From the NCBI GenBank assembly GCA_031258335.1, contig JAIRMY010000048.1, forward strand, positions 1-5,553: a stretch of DNA of 5,553 nt. The letters run 5' to 3'. Positions 1 through 5,526 of this stretch are shown piece by piece. This DNA comes from Spirochaetaceae bacterium (GTDB taxonomy: Bacteria > Spirochaetota > Spirochaetia > Treponematales > Breznakiellaceae). Both the position numbers and the translations under genes were made by a program. The notes beneath the pieces are model-generated. The model was not told where the DNA came from. It saw only the letters and a list, made by a program, of their open reading frames with translations, and ran no database searches. How positions within the stretch are numbered: position 1 is the stretch's first letter; each line of letters starts with the position of its first letter.

Positions 1-873
1 CAGCTTAACCTCAACATACTGTTTACGATAGGCGGGGACGGCACACAGCGCGGCAGCCTGGACATAGCGGACGAGATAGAGCGCCGCCGCCTAAAGATAG
101 CCTGCGTGGGCATACCCAAGACCGTAGACAATGATTTTTCGTTCATACAGAAGTCTTTCGGTTTTGATACAGCGGTTTCCAGGGCGGTAGAGGCGGTGGC
201 TTCCGCCCACATGGAGGCCAAATCACAGCCAAACGGCATAGGTTTGGTCAAAGTCATGGGGCGTGAATCCGGCTTTATCGCCGCGTACACCGCTCTGGCA
301 AGCCACGAGGTGAACTTTGTGCTGATACCGGAAGTTCCGTTTGACCTCGAAGGCCCCAACGGCTTCTTTGAACACCTTGAACGCCGTCTCATAAACAGAA
401 AACACGCGGTAATACTCGTCGCCGAGGGTGCTTTGCAAGATACGCTTGCCAAAGATTCCGGCACAGACGCATCCGGCAACAAAAAATTGGTTGACGTGGG
501 TCCATACCTCAAGCAAAAAATCGAAGAACACTTCAAAAAGTTAGAGATGGAAATAACGTTAAAGTACATAGATCCCAGCTATCAGGTGCGTTCATCGGTA
601 GCCGTCCCCGTCGATTCTATATACTGCGACAGGCTGGGCAACGCCGCAGTTCACGCGGCTATGGCGGGAAAGACAAAGGTGGTGATAGGGCTCGTGAACA
701 ATGAATTCGTGCATCTGCCTATTAAGGCCGCCGTTTCCCGCCGTAACCATGTTGACCCTGAATCCAGCCTTTGGCGGGATACGCTGGACGCCACCCATCA
801 GCCTATACTCATGACAAACGCATCGGCGGGTGTCAACTTCAGGGACGGCGGGCCCTACAAACCCAAACGCTAA
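1..873 (+). CDS. pfk: 6-phosphofructokinase, C-terminal part (start lies before the window)
   Basis: This enzyme phosphorylates fructose 6-phosphate to fructose 1,6-bisphosphate in cytosolic glycolysis. The reading frame is open from base 1 to the TAA at 871-873, giving 290 residues; the N-terminal part is outside the window. Visible motifs, numbered within the fragment, are GGDGT (11-15), PKTVDND (39-45, holding the catalytic Asp pair), MGRESG (86-91, sugar-phosphate binding), PEVPF (110-114) and YIDPSYQVRS (189-198, with the substrate-binding Arg). The Gly in GGDG is the residue associated with ATP use, where pyrophosphate-dependent enzymes usually have GGDD. The Lys in PKT replaces the Gly of E. 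coli PfkA. This Gly/Lys pair marks the ATP-type group that includes plant, trypanosome and some spirochaete enzymes. ATP as donor is therefore inferred, not proven. It converges on the aat-clpA-clpS operon and has no visible functional link to it. An internal GTG at 106 is not a plausible start because homology continues upstream of it. Confidence 0.95.
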   Translation, partial: QLNLNILFTIGGDGTQRGSLDIADEIERRRLKIACVGIPKTVDNDFSFIQKSFGFDTAVSRAVEAVASAHMEAKSQPNGIGLVKVMGRESGFIAAYTALASHEVNFVLIPEVPFDLEGPNGFFEHLERRLINRKHAVILVAEGALQDTLAKDSGTDASGNKKLVDVGPYLKQKIEEHFKKLEMEITLKYIDPSYQVRSSVAVPVDSIYCDRLGNAAVHAAMAGKTKVVIGLVNNEFVHLPIKAAVSRRNHVDPESSLWRDTLDATHQPILMTNASAGVNFRDGGPYKPKR

Positions 874-922
874 AGTTCCACCGCGCCCCCACGCTACAGC
901 CCGCAAGTGCTACCCGTGTGTG

Positions 923-943
923 GGTTGTGCCACCGGCACAACC
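923..943. repeat. Perfect short hairpin downstream of pfk
   Basis: GGTTGTGCC (923-931) and GGCACAACC (935-943) are perfect reverse complements around a 3-base loop. It lies 50 bases after the pfk stop codon. No T-run follows, so it is not a standard Rho-independent terminator; it could still stabilise the pfk mRNA 3' end. Confidence 0.5.
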
Positions 944-952
944 GCACAACGG

Positions 953-970
953 CAAACCGCAAGCGGTTTG
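953..970. repeat. Second short hairpin downstream of pfk
   Basis: CAAACCGC (953-960) and GCGGTTTG (963-970) are perfect reverse complements. The realistic fold is a 7-bp stem closed by a CAAG tetraloop. It follows the 923-943 hairpin by 9 bases, and again no T-run follows. The function is unknown; transcript end protection is a guess. Confidence 0.5.
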
Positions 971-988
971 TCCCGCAAATTCCTGAAA

Positions 989-1099
989 TTTAACCGCTAA
1001 GGCGCAGAAGGAGAATAAGGATTTAGAATACAGAATTTCCCTCCTTCCTTCTTCGCCTTATTCGCCTTCGCGGTAAAATTTTATGCCTTAGCGGTTAAA
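989..1099. repeat. Large intergenic inverted repeat between convergent genes, possible bidirectional terminator
   Basis: The outer arms TTTAACCGCTAAGGC (989-1003) and GCCTTAGCGGTTAAA (1085-1099) are perfect 15-base reverse complements. Inside them, 1004-1020 pairs with 1056-1072 with one mismatch and one unpaired base, and 1073-1084 is left as an AT-rich bulge. The loop is a pyrimidine-rich stretch (about 1021-1055). The right arm also carries two adjacent copies of TTCGCCTT (1052-1059 and 1061-1068). The element sits between the 3' ends of pfk and aat, where a two-way transcription stop would be useful. It could instead be a copy of a dispersed intergenic repeat. There is no open reading frame of note and no obvious target-site duplication. 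Confidence 0.65.
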
Positions 1100-1130
1100 G
1101 CAGAGGCTCTGTAAAAGTAAAACTGCTGGT

Positions 1131-1808
1131 TTAAGCGGCGTAACGCGCTACGAGTTTTAGAAAATCCTCCCGGCTGATTTCCACGCCGCCCAGACTCGCA
1201 AGATGTTCCGTGTAGAGTTGGCAGTCTATAAGCGCCGCGCCCTCTCCAAAAAGCGATTCGGCAAGGGTTAGGAACGCGGCTTTCGAGGCGTTAGCCTCGT
1301 AAGAAAACATGGATTCGCCAAAAAATACCGCCCCCAAACGTATCCCGTAACAGCCGCCCGCGAGCCGCCCGTCAAGCCACGCCTCGGCGGAATGAGCCTT
1401 GCCAAGCCTGTAAAGAGCCGTGTAAGCGGCTATCATGTCGCTTGTTATCCATGTTCCGGTCTCTCCGGGGCGCTTCACCGAGGCGCAGGCTGAGATAACC
1501 GCGTCAAAGGCGCGGTCAAAACTGATTTCAAAAGTCTTTTTCCTTAAAATTTTCCGCATGGACGCGGAAACATGAAGGTTTTGCGGAAAAATCACGAAAC
1601 GCGGGTCAGGTGAATGCCATATAACCGGCTCGCCTTCGTTGAACCACGGAAAAATCCCCTGCCTATAGGCGGAAAGCAGCATACCCGGAGAAAGATTTCC
1701 TCCTATGCATACTATATCGCCTTCCGCCTTGCAGGGGTCGGGGAATTTATAGTAAAAATTTTCCGGTAAATACGGGAAAAACGGGTCAGGCCCGGCCCGC
1801 CACCGCAA
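1131..1808 (-). CDS. aat: Leucyl/phenylalanyl-tRNA--protein transferase
   Basis: Aat moves Leu or Phe from its aminoacyl-tRNA onto the N-terminus of proteins starting with Lys or Arg. This creates a primary N-degron for ClpS and ClpAP in the cytosol. The protein is about 225 residues, close to the 234 of E. coli Aat. Family blocks are present in order: GGNLSP, GIFPWF (51-56), WHSPDPR (64-70), GTWIT (118-122), GESMFS (164-169), DCQ (195-197) and HLASLGG (202-208). The start is uncertain. I chose the TTG at 1808 because GGGGAG lies 7 bases upstream. An in-frame ATG at 1823 adds five residues but has no ribosome-binding site, and the frame stays open to 1886. With the TTG start the gene overlaps the end of clpA by 23 bases, so its translation is probably coupled to clpA. 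It is the last gene of the operon. Confidence 0.95.
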   Translation of the reverse strand: MRWRAGPDPFFPYLPENFYYKFPDPCKAEGDIVCIGGNLSPGMLLSAYRQGIFPWFNEGEPVIWHSPDPRFVIFPQNLHVSASMRKILRKKTFEISFDRAFDAVISACASVKRPGETGTWITSDMIAAYTALYRLGKAHSAEAWLDGRLAGGCYGIRLGAVFFGESMFSYEANASKAAFLTLAESLFGEGAALIDCQLYTEHLASLGGVEISREDFLKLVARYAA

Positions 1809-4287
1809 ATTTGTACTCCCCATCCGACCAGTCAAGTTCCGCCGAGCCTCCGCCGGAAAGACGCCCAAACAGCACCTCGTCCACAAAGAAAGATTTTATC
1901 TTTTCTTCTATGAGTTTTCCGGCGTTACGCGCTCCTGTTTCTTTCGAATAGCCTTCTTCGGCAAGCCGTTTTACGCAGGATTCAGACACCGTGATAGTAA
2001 CTTTTTTTTCGGCAAGCTGCGCCTTAAAGAGATCAAGTTCCTTCTCGACTATGGAAATCATCACGTCTTCCGAGAGGTGGGCAAAGCGGACTACCGCGTC
2101 TATGCGCCCCCGGAATTCCGGCGTAAATATTTTTTCAACGGCATCGTTCACCGCGCTTTCCTGTCCTATGATGCGCTCGCCAAAACCTATCAAGGTCTTG
2201 CCTATGTCCCGCGCTCCGGCGTTACTCGTCATTATCAGCACGGCGTTGCGAAAATCAGCCTTACGTCCGTTGTTGTCCGTCAGCGTGGCATAGTCCATGA
2301 TTTGCAGCAACAGGTTGAAAATATCACTGTGCGCCTTTTCTATTTCGTCCAGTAGCAGCACGCAACGCGGTTGTTTACGCACCGCGTCCGTCAACAGCCC
2401 GCCTTCTTCGTAGCCTACATAGCCGGGCGGAGAGCCTATGAGCCGTGAGACGGTGTGCTTTTCCTGGTACTCGCTCATGTCAAAACGAAGGAGGGGGACA
2501 TTGAGCAGTTCGGCAAGGGAACGGGACAACTCCGTCTTGCCTACGCCGGTGGGGCCGGCAAAGAGGAAGTTGGCTATGGGTTTTCCCGGGTTTCGGAAAC
2601 CGGCGCGGCTCTGCTTTACCGCCTTGACAACGGTTTTCACCGCCTCATCCTGCCCGAACACACGGGTTTTTAACTTTTCCTCCAGATAGCGCAGTTTGTC
2701 GCGCTCGTCTTCGCAGACGGTTTTCTCCGCTATACGGGCAATACGCGCCACCACCGTCTCGATTTGAGGCAAATCTACGGTAACTTGCTCTACTTCCTGC
2801 GTGGTTTCGCCCACACTCGCCTGATTTTTGCCGCCGTCAACGTGGTTTTCTTCATAATCCAATACTTCATCATCACTTTCAGGGCAGTCATAGTCGCCGG
2901 CTTCGGCTAAAGCGGACTGCGCGGCGCGTACCTTGCCCCACCTATCGTCAATTTTTGTCTCGCCGGCGACGGCTGCCGCCGTTTCTTTTCCCGTGTCCGG
3001 CTGAGAGGATTCGGATTTCCGGCTTTCCACTACTTTCCAAACGCCTATGCGGGCAAAGGCGCCGGCTTCGTCAATCACGTCTATGGCCTTGTCCGGCAGG
3101 CGGCGTTCGGTAACATACCTGGCTGAAAGCTGTACCGCCGCCTGTATCGCTTCGTCCGTGTAGACCACCTTGTGGTAGTCTTCGTACCTTGATTTTATGC
3201 CGCGCAAGATGTTAACCGCATCGTTTTCTGACGGTTCCTCAATGTCGATTTTCTGAAAACGGCGGGACAAGGCGCGGTCTTTTTCTATGTGTTTGTTGTA
3301 CTCTTCATGAGTTGTCGAGCCTATGCAGCGTAATTTACCGCTGGTAAGGGCGGGTTTAAGGAGATTCGAGGCATCCAGCGTGCCGGAAGCGGATCCCGCT
3401 CCTACTACCGTATGAATCTCGTCGATAAACAGGATAGCCCGTCCTTTTTTAAGTATTTCATCTATGACGGTCTTGATTCGCGCCTCAAAATCGCCCCTGT
3501 AACGGGTTCCGGCAACCAGCGCCCCCATGTCAAGCGAGTAAACACAGCAGTCTTGCAGGGGCGGCGGCACTTTTCCAGCGGCTATAAGCTGGGCAAGCCC
3601 TTCGGTTACCGCTGTTTTGCCTACGCCGGAATCCCCGACATGAACGGGGTTGTTTTTAGTCCGGCGGCATAGTACCTGCACGGTTCTCTCGATTTCGTCA
3701 ACACGGCCTATTACCGGATCCAACAGCCCTTTGGCGGCAAGGGCGGTAAGTTCCGTAGCGAATTTGTCCAGGGAAGTTTTTTTTTGCGCCTTTTGCCGTG
3801 CATCTTCGTCCGTTTCCGCCGCAGGAGAAGATTCCGTTCTCATAAAGCCTGACACGCCGGTATCGCTTTCATCCAGTCCATGTGAAAGTGTTTTTAACAG
3901 TTCCAGCCGTTTTACGCCGGATTTTCTAAGGGAATACCCGCAAAAATTCTGTTCTTCATCGTACAATGAGACGAGAATATCGGCGACATCGATCACTTCG
4001 CGCTGGGATGACCGGCTTTGCACGACGGCGCGCTCCAAAACATTGTGAAAACCAACGGTTTGCGTCGGTTCCTTGTTATTTACCGGTATTTTTTCCTCAA
4101 AATAGCTCTCTACTCCAGTTTTTAACTGAGTCACGTTCGCGCCGCAGGCGTTTAGTACACCCTTGACTTCTTCAAAGTTAAGCGCCGCGTACAATATATG
4201 CTCAGGCGTCAGGTATTCGTGATGGCGCAGCCGCGCTTCCGTGTACGCGCCATTGATTATAGCCTGAGCGTGCCGGCTAATTTTCAT
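1786..4287 (-). CDS. clpA: ATP-dependent Clp protease ATP-binding subunit ClpA
   Basis: ClpA is the hexameric AAA+ unfoldase that threads substrates, including ClpS-delivered N-degron proteins, into ClpP. From the ATG at 4287 it is 833 residues, against 758 in E. coli. The N-domain (about 1-145) includes EYLTPEHILYAAL. AAA module 1 has Walker A GDSGVGKT (218-225), pore loop RYRGDFE (262-268), Walker B ILFIDE (285-290) and LSRRF (340-344). Module 2 has GPTGVGKT (578-585), pore loop GYVG (622-625), VLLLDE (643-648), the ClpP-docking tripeptide IGF (700-702), FRGR (725-728) and sensor-2 GAR (785-787). The IGF loop indicates a partner of ClpP rather than a ClpB disaggregase. The extra length lies mainly between the modules (about 416-505), where an acidic low-complexity insert replaces a short linker. 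The residue after NNPV in module 1 is His, where a hydrophobic residue is usual. The ATG at 4287 is preferred over the GTG at 4326 because it has a strong ribosome-binding site and fits the family N-terminus. Confidence 0.97.
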   Translation of the reverse strand: MKISRHAQAIINGAYTEARLRHHEYLTPEHILYAALNFEEVKGVLNACGANVTQLKTGVESYFEEKIPVNNKEPTQTVGFHNVLERAVVQSRSSQREVIDVADILVSLYDEEQNFCGYSLRKSGVKRLELLKTLSHGLDESDTGVSGFMRTESSPAAETDEDARQKAQKKTSLDKFATELTALAAKGLLDPVIGRVDEIERTVQVLCRRTKNNPVHVGDSGVGKTAVTEGLAQLIAAGKVPPPLQDCCVYSLDMGALVAGTRYRGDFEARIKTVIDEILKKGRAILFIDEIHTVVGAGSASGTLDASNLLKPALTSGKLRCIGSTTHEEYNKHIEKDRALSRRFQKIDIEEPSENDAVNILRGIKSRYEDYHKVVYTDEAIQAAVQLSARYVTERRLPDKAIDVIDEAGAFARIGVWKVVESRKSESSQPDTGKETAAAVAGETKIDDRWGKVRAAQSALAEAGDYDCPESDDEVLDYEENHVDGGKNQASVGETTQEVEQVTVDLPQIETVVARIARIAEKTVCEDERDKLRYLEEKLKTRVFGQDEAVKTVVKAVKQSRAGFRNPGKPIANFLFAGPTGVGKTELSRSLAELLNVPLLRFDMSEYQEKHTVSRLIGSPPGYVGYEEGGLLTDAVRKQPRCVLLLDEIEKAHSDIFNLLLQIMDYATLTDNNGRKADFRNAVLIMTSNAGARDIGKTLIGFGERIIGQESAVNDAVEKIFTPEFRGRIDAVVRFAHLSEDVMISIVEKELDLFKAQLAEKKVTITVSESCVKRLAEEGYSKETGARNAGKLIEEKIKSFFVDEVLFGRLSGGGSAELDWSDGEYKFAVAGRA
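1816..1821 (-). promoter_or_regulatory. Shine-Dalgarno site for aat, inside clpA
   Basis: GGGGAG on the minus strand lies 7 bases before the TTG at 1808. It is the only well-placed ribosome-binding site near the 5' end of aat, and it decides the start in favour of TTG over the ATG at 1823, which has only weak G-rich sequence upstream. It lies within the last codons of clpA. Confidence 0.5.
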
Positions 4288-4292
4288 AAATT

Positions 4293-4297
4293 CCTCC
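4293..4297 (-). promoter_or_regulatory. Shine-Dalgarno site for clpA
   Basis: GGAGG on the minus strand, within GTGGAGGAATTT, ends 5 bases before the ATG at 4287. It settles the clpA start at MKISRHAQ rather than at the GTG at 4326, 13 codons upstream. It lies in the 48-base gap between clpS and clpA. Confidence 0.8.
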
Positions 4298-4335
4298 ACA
4301 AGGTTATTTTTCAATAACAGAGACACAACCGTTTC

Positions 4336-4635
4336 CTAAACCGGCTCAACCTCGCAACGCAACGGGAAATCGTACTGCCCGGCAAGCGCGTGAACCTGAG
4401 CGGCCTTTGTCCGCGCAATATCGAATGAATAAGCGCCGGCGACCCCCCGCCCTTTCCGGTGTATATTCATCATAATACGCTCGGCTTCAATACTGCTCTT
4501 GTTAAATATACCGATAAGAATATCAACTACAAAATCCATAGTGGTATAGTTGTCGTTCAAAAGCACGACGTTAAACGCCCCCGGCTCTTTTAGTTTTTCC
4601 GCCTTCTTTGAGGCAAAATGTACAGGCATCCCCAT
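4336..4635 (-). CDS. clpS: ATP-dependent Clp protease adaptor ClpS
   Basis: ClpS is the small N-recognin that binds proteins with Leu, Phe, Tyr or Trp at the N-terminus and docks them on the ClpA N-domain. It is 99 residues, a normal length (E. coli has 106). The binding-pocket residues are present: Asn27 and Asp28 in LNDNYTTM (E. coli Asn34 and Asp35), Thr31, the gate Met33 (E. coli Met40) and His59 in NIHRKG (E. coli His66). The end FPLRCEVE matches the family C-terminus. Asn29 stands where E. coli has a second Asp; this is not one of the main amino-group contacts. The start is the ATG at 4635, with a second ATG two codons later at 4629. Neither has a convincing Shine-Dalgarno site, and a promoter lies immediately upstream. 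It is the first gene of the operon, 48 bases before clpA. Confidence 0.96.
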   Translation of the reverse strand: MGMPVHFASKKAEKLKEPGAFNVVLLNDNYTTMDFVVDILIGIFNKSSIEAERIMMNIHRKGRGVAGAYSFDIARTKAAQVHALAGQYDFPLRCEVEPV

Positions 4636-4643
4636 AGTGAATC

Positions 4644-4672
4644 AGTATAAACTAAACCGCGCCGCGTAACAA
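4644..4672 (-). promoter_or_regulatory. Sigma-70-like promoter for the clpS-clpA-aat operon
   Basis: On the minus strand, TTGTTA (4672-4667) and TATACT (4649-4644) are separated by exactly 17 bases. They match the -35 consensus at 4 of 6 positions and the -10 at 5 of 6. The -10 box ends only 8 bases before the clpS ATG at 4635, so transcription would start at about 4638-4635. The predicted mRNA has a leader of zero to three bases, consistent with the missing ribosome-binding site. The promoter call is from sequence alone. Confidence 0.55.
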
Positions 4673-4718
4673 TGAGGCGGCCGGGCGTATGCGAATGGAA
4701 AATTGAACAACTATACAC

Positions 4719-5132
4719 CTACTCATTATACAATGCGATTTTTTCCCGTATTTGTTCGGCAAGGCTTTTGCCGCCTTTCCTTATTGTAGCAAGCATAAAC
4801 AGGGCTTTGCCTCTTGCAAGTTTTGCCCATATTTCACCGGTGTTAGCCTTTTCTTTGGTATCGTCATTGGAAATAAGGTTTTCTCCCTTGTATTCCACAA
4901 CCAGTATGCTACTGTCGCAAAGCTGCGCCAGAAAATCGGGATAAAACCAGTCGATGGACATGGAAAGGCGGAATGAAAGGGGCTGCCTTTCAACATTACG
5001 GAGCCAGAATTTGACTCCCGGCTCCTAGTCTATCACCTTCGCGCATTTAAGTTCCTCGTTGTTTAAGCAATCGGGAATTTTAGCGGTCCCCAAATAATGT
5101 TTCTGGAACTTGTATGCGCCGCGGTACATTGG
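4719..5132 (-). pseudogene. C-terminal remnant of a type III restriction enzyme (Res-like helicase-nuclease)
   Basis: In type III restriction-modification systems the Res subunit couples a DEAD/DEAH-type motor to a C-terminal PD-(D/E)xK nuclease. Only the nuclease end is left here. Reading from about 5129, the frame gives YRGAYKFQKHY, then NNEELKCAKVID, an in-frame TAG (5027-5025), then EPGVKFWLRNVE, WFYPDF, VVEYKG, NDDTKEKANTGEIWA and a natural end at 4719. Family features continue on both sides of the TAG in the same frame, so this is a nonsense mutation within a former gene. The catalytic motif is intact: Asp of YPDF (codon at 4937), then Glu and Lys of EYKG (codons at 4895 and 4889). An in-frame TGA at 5135-5133 bounds the fragment upstream, and the helicase domain and any mod gene are missing. 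An 80-codon stretch from the ATG at 4961 is still open, but it is probably not a functional protein. Family assignment is by memory of motifs. Confidence 0.75.
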
Positions 5133-5168
5133 TCAGGGAGCAGAGGACGTAGGCAAAACAGAAAATGT

Positions 5169-5448
5169 CTAACCATGGGACAATTCAGGCACAAGAAACA
5201 TATTTTTCAGTTTCAGGCAGGTTACAATAACCTGTTTCCCGAACTCGGTTAGATAGTACAGATACGTCCTCTCCTTCTCTTTCACATCCACAGTCAGTTT
5301 GTTCAGCCTTTTTACTCCGTTACAGGTGTCATCAAACGCGGATATAAATCCCAGAAATCGGTTTATCAATGAAATAAAAATAGTAACAAAGGCATTTCGT
5401 CTCAGCTTTGTTGAAATAGTATTTCCCACTTTCCCGGTCATGCCAGAG
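5169..5448 (-). pseudogene. Scrambled remnant of an uncharacterised protein with a winged-helix-like C-terminus
   Basis: Three pieces resemble one long uncharacterised family that I recall as common and often multi-copy in anaerobes. In one frame, 5448-5365 reads LWHDRESGKYYFN, then KCLCYYFYFID. In a second frame, 5363-5268 reads NRFLGFISAFDD and GVKRLNKL. The rest of that frame reads YYLTEFGKQVI and LKLKNMFLVPELS, ending at the TAG at 5169. In the intact family as I remember it, these blocks are far apart and in one frame. The DNA has therefore lost a large middle part near 5364, with a frame change, and a second part near 5262-5267 where ERTY runs directly into LYYL. The frame from the ATG at 5441 is open for 90 codons, but its first 26 are out of frame with the homology. 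The function of the family is unknown to me. The remnant lies upstream of the restriction remnant on the same strand. Confidence 0.55.
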
Positions 5449-5495
5449 TTTATATGTCCCGCTCACTTCCAAAAATGTGAAAGTAGGGCCACCCC
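5449..5495. other. Possible insertion-sequence terminus (IS21-like)
   Basis: On the minus strand this stretch contains GGTGGCCCTACTTTCAC followed by TTTTGGAAGTGAGCGGGACAT. It includes an imperfect inverted pair, ACTTCCA and TGAAAGT, around AAAATG. The combination of GGTGGCCC-CTTTC and GAGCGGGACAT blocks resembles the multi-repeat ends of IS21-family elements as I remember them. No transposase gene is in the window, so this is a weak call. It would explain why recognisable protein similarity stops near 5448. Confidence 0.2.
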
Positions 5496-5498
5496 GGC

Positions 5499-5526
5499 GG
5501 GCGGGGGGGGGGGTGGAGGGTGGGGG
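5499..5526 (+). repeat. G-rich tract with an 11-G run, potential G-quadruplex
   Basis: The plus strand has GGG (5499-5501), C, eleven G (5503-5513), TGGA, GGG (5518-5520), T and GGGGG (5522-5526). At least four G-runs of three or more are separated by loops of one to four bases, which fits the usual G-quadruplex pattern. The long homopolymer is also a classic place for slippage or sequencing error. It lies within the last 60 bases of the window, and no gene is visible around it. Confidence 0.6.

Noticed and set aside
223..906. Minus-strand open frames of 102 and 104 codons opposite pfk
   Set aside because: The plus strand here carries clear phosphofructokinase motifs throughout, so these are shadows. 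Neither has a recognisable domain.
1101..1111. CAGAGGCTCTG palindrome as a terminator after aat
   Set aside because: The stem is only 5 bp with a one-base loop and no T-run follows; the 989-1099 repeat is a much better candidate.
874..1130. CRISPR array or tRNA in the intergenic gap
   Set aside because: There are no regularly spaced direct repeats and no cloverleaf; the structure is all inverted repeats.
1991..2293. Plus-strand open frame of 100 codons opposite clpA
   Set aside because: It lies wholly antisense to the strongly conserved module 2 of ClpA, and its translation is low-complexity Ser/Arg-rich sequence with no recognisable motif. The other plus-strand frames between 2077 and 4166 are rejected for the same reason.
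4288..4326. Upstream GTG start for ClpA, adding 13 residues
   Set aside because: The ATG at 4287 has GGAGG at ideal spacing and gives the usual family N-terminus; the GTG at 4326 has no comparable site.
4672..4976. Plus-strand open frames of 90 and 74 codons opposite the restriction remnant
   Set aside because: The minus strand explains this stretch with recognisable nuclease motifs; the plus-strand frames have none and no convincing ribosome-binding site.
5025..5027. In-frame TAG in the restriction remnant read as recoding or a special amino acid
   Set aside because: All other genes here end with ordinary stops including TAG (clpS), the upstream frame is bounded by a TGA, and most of the gene is missing. 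Decay is the simpler explanation.
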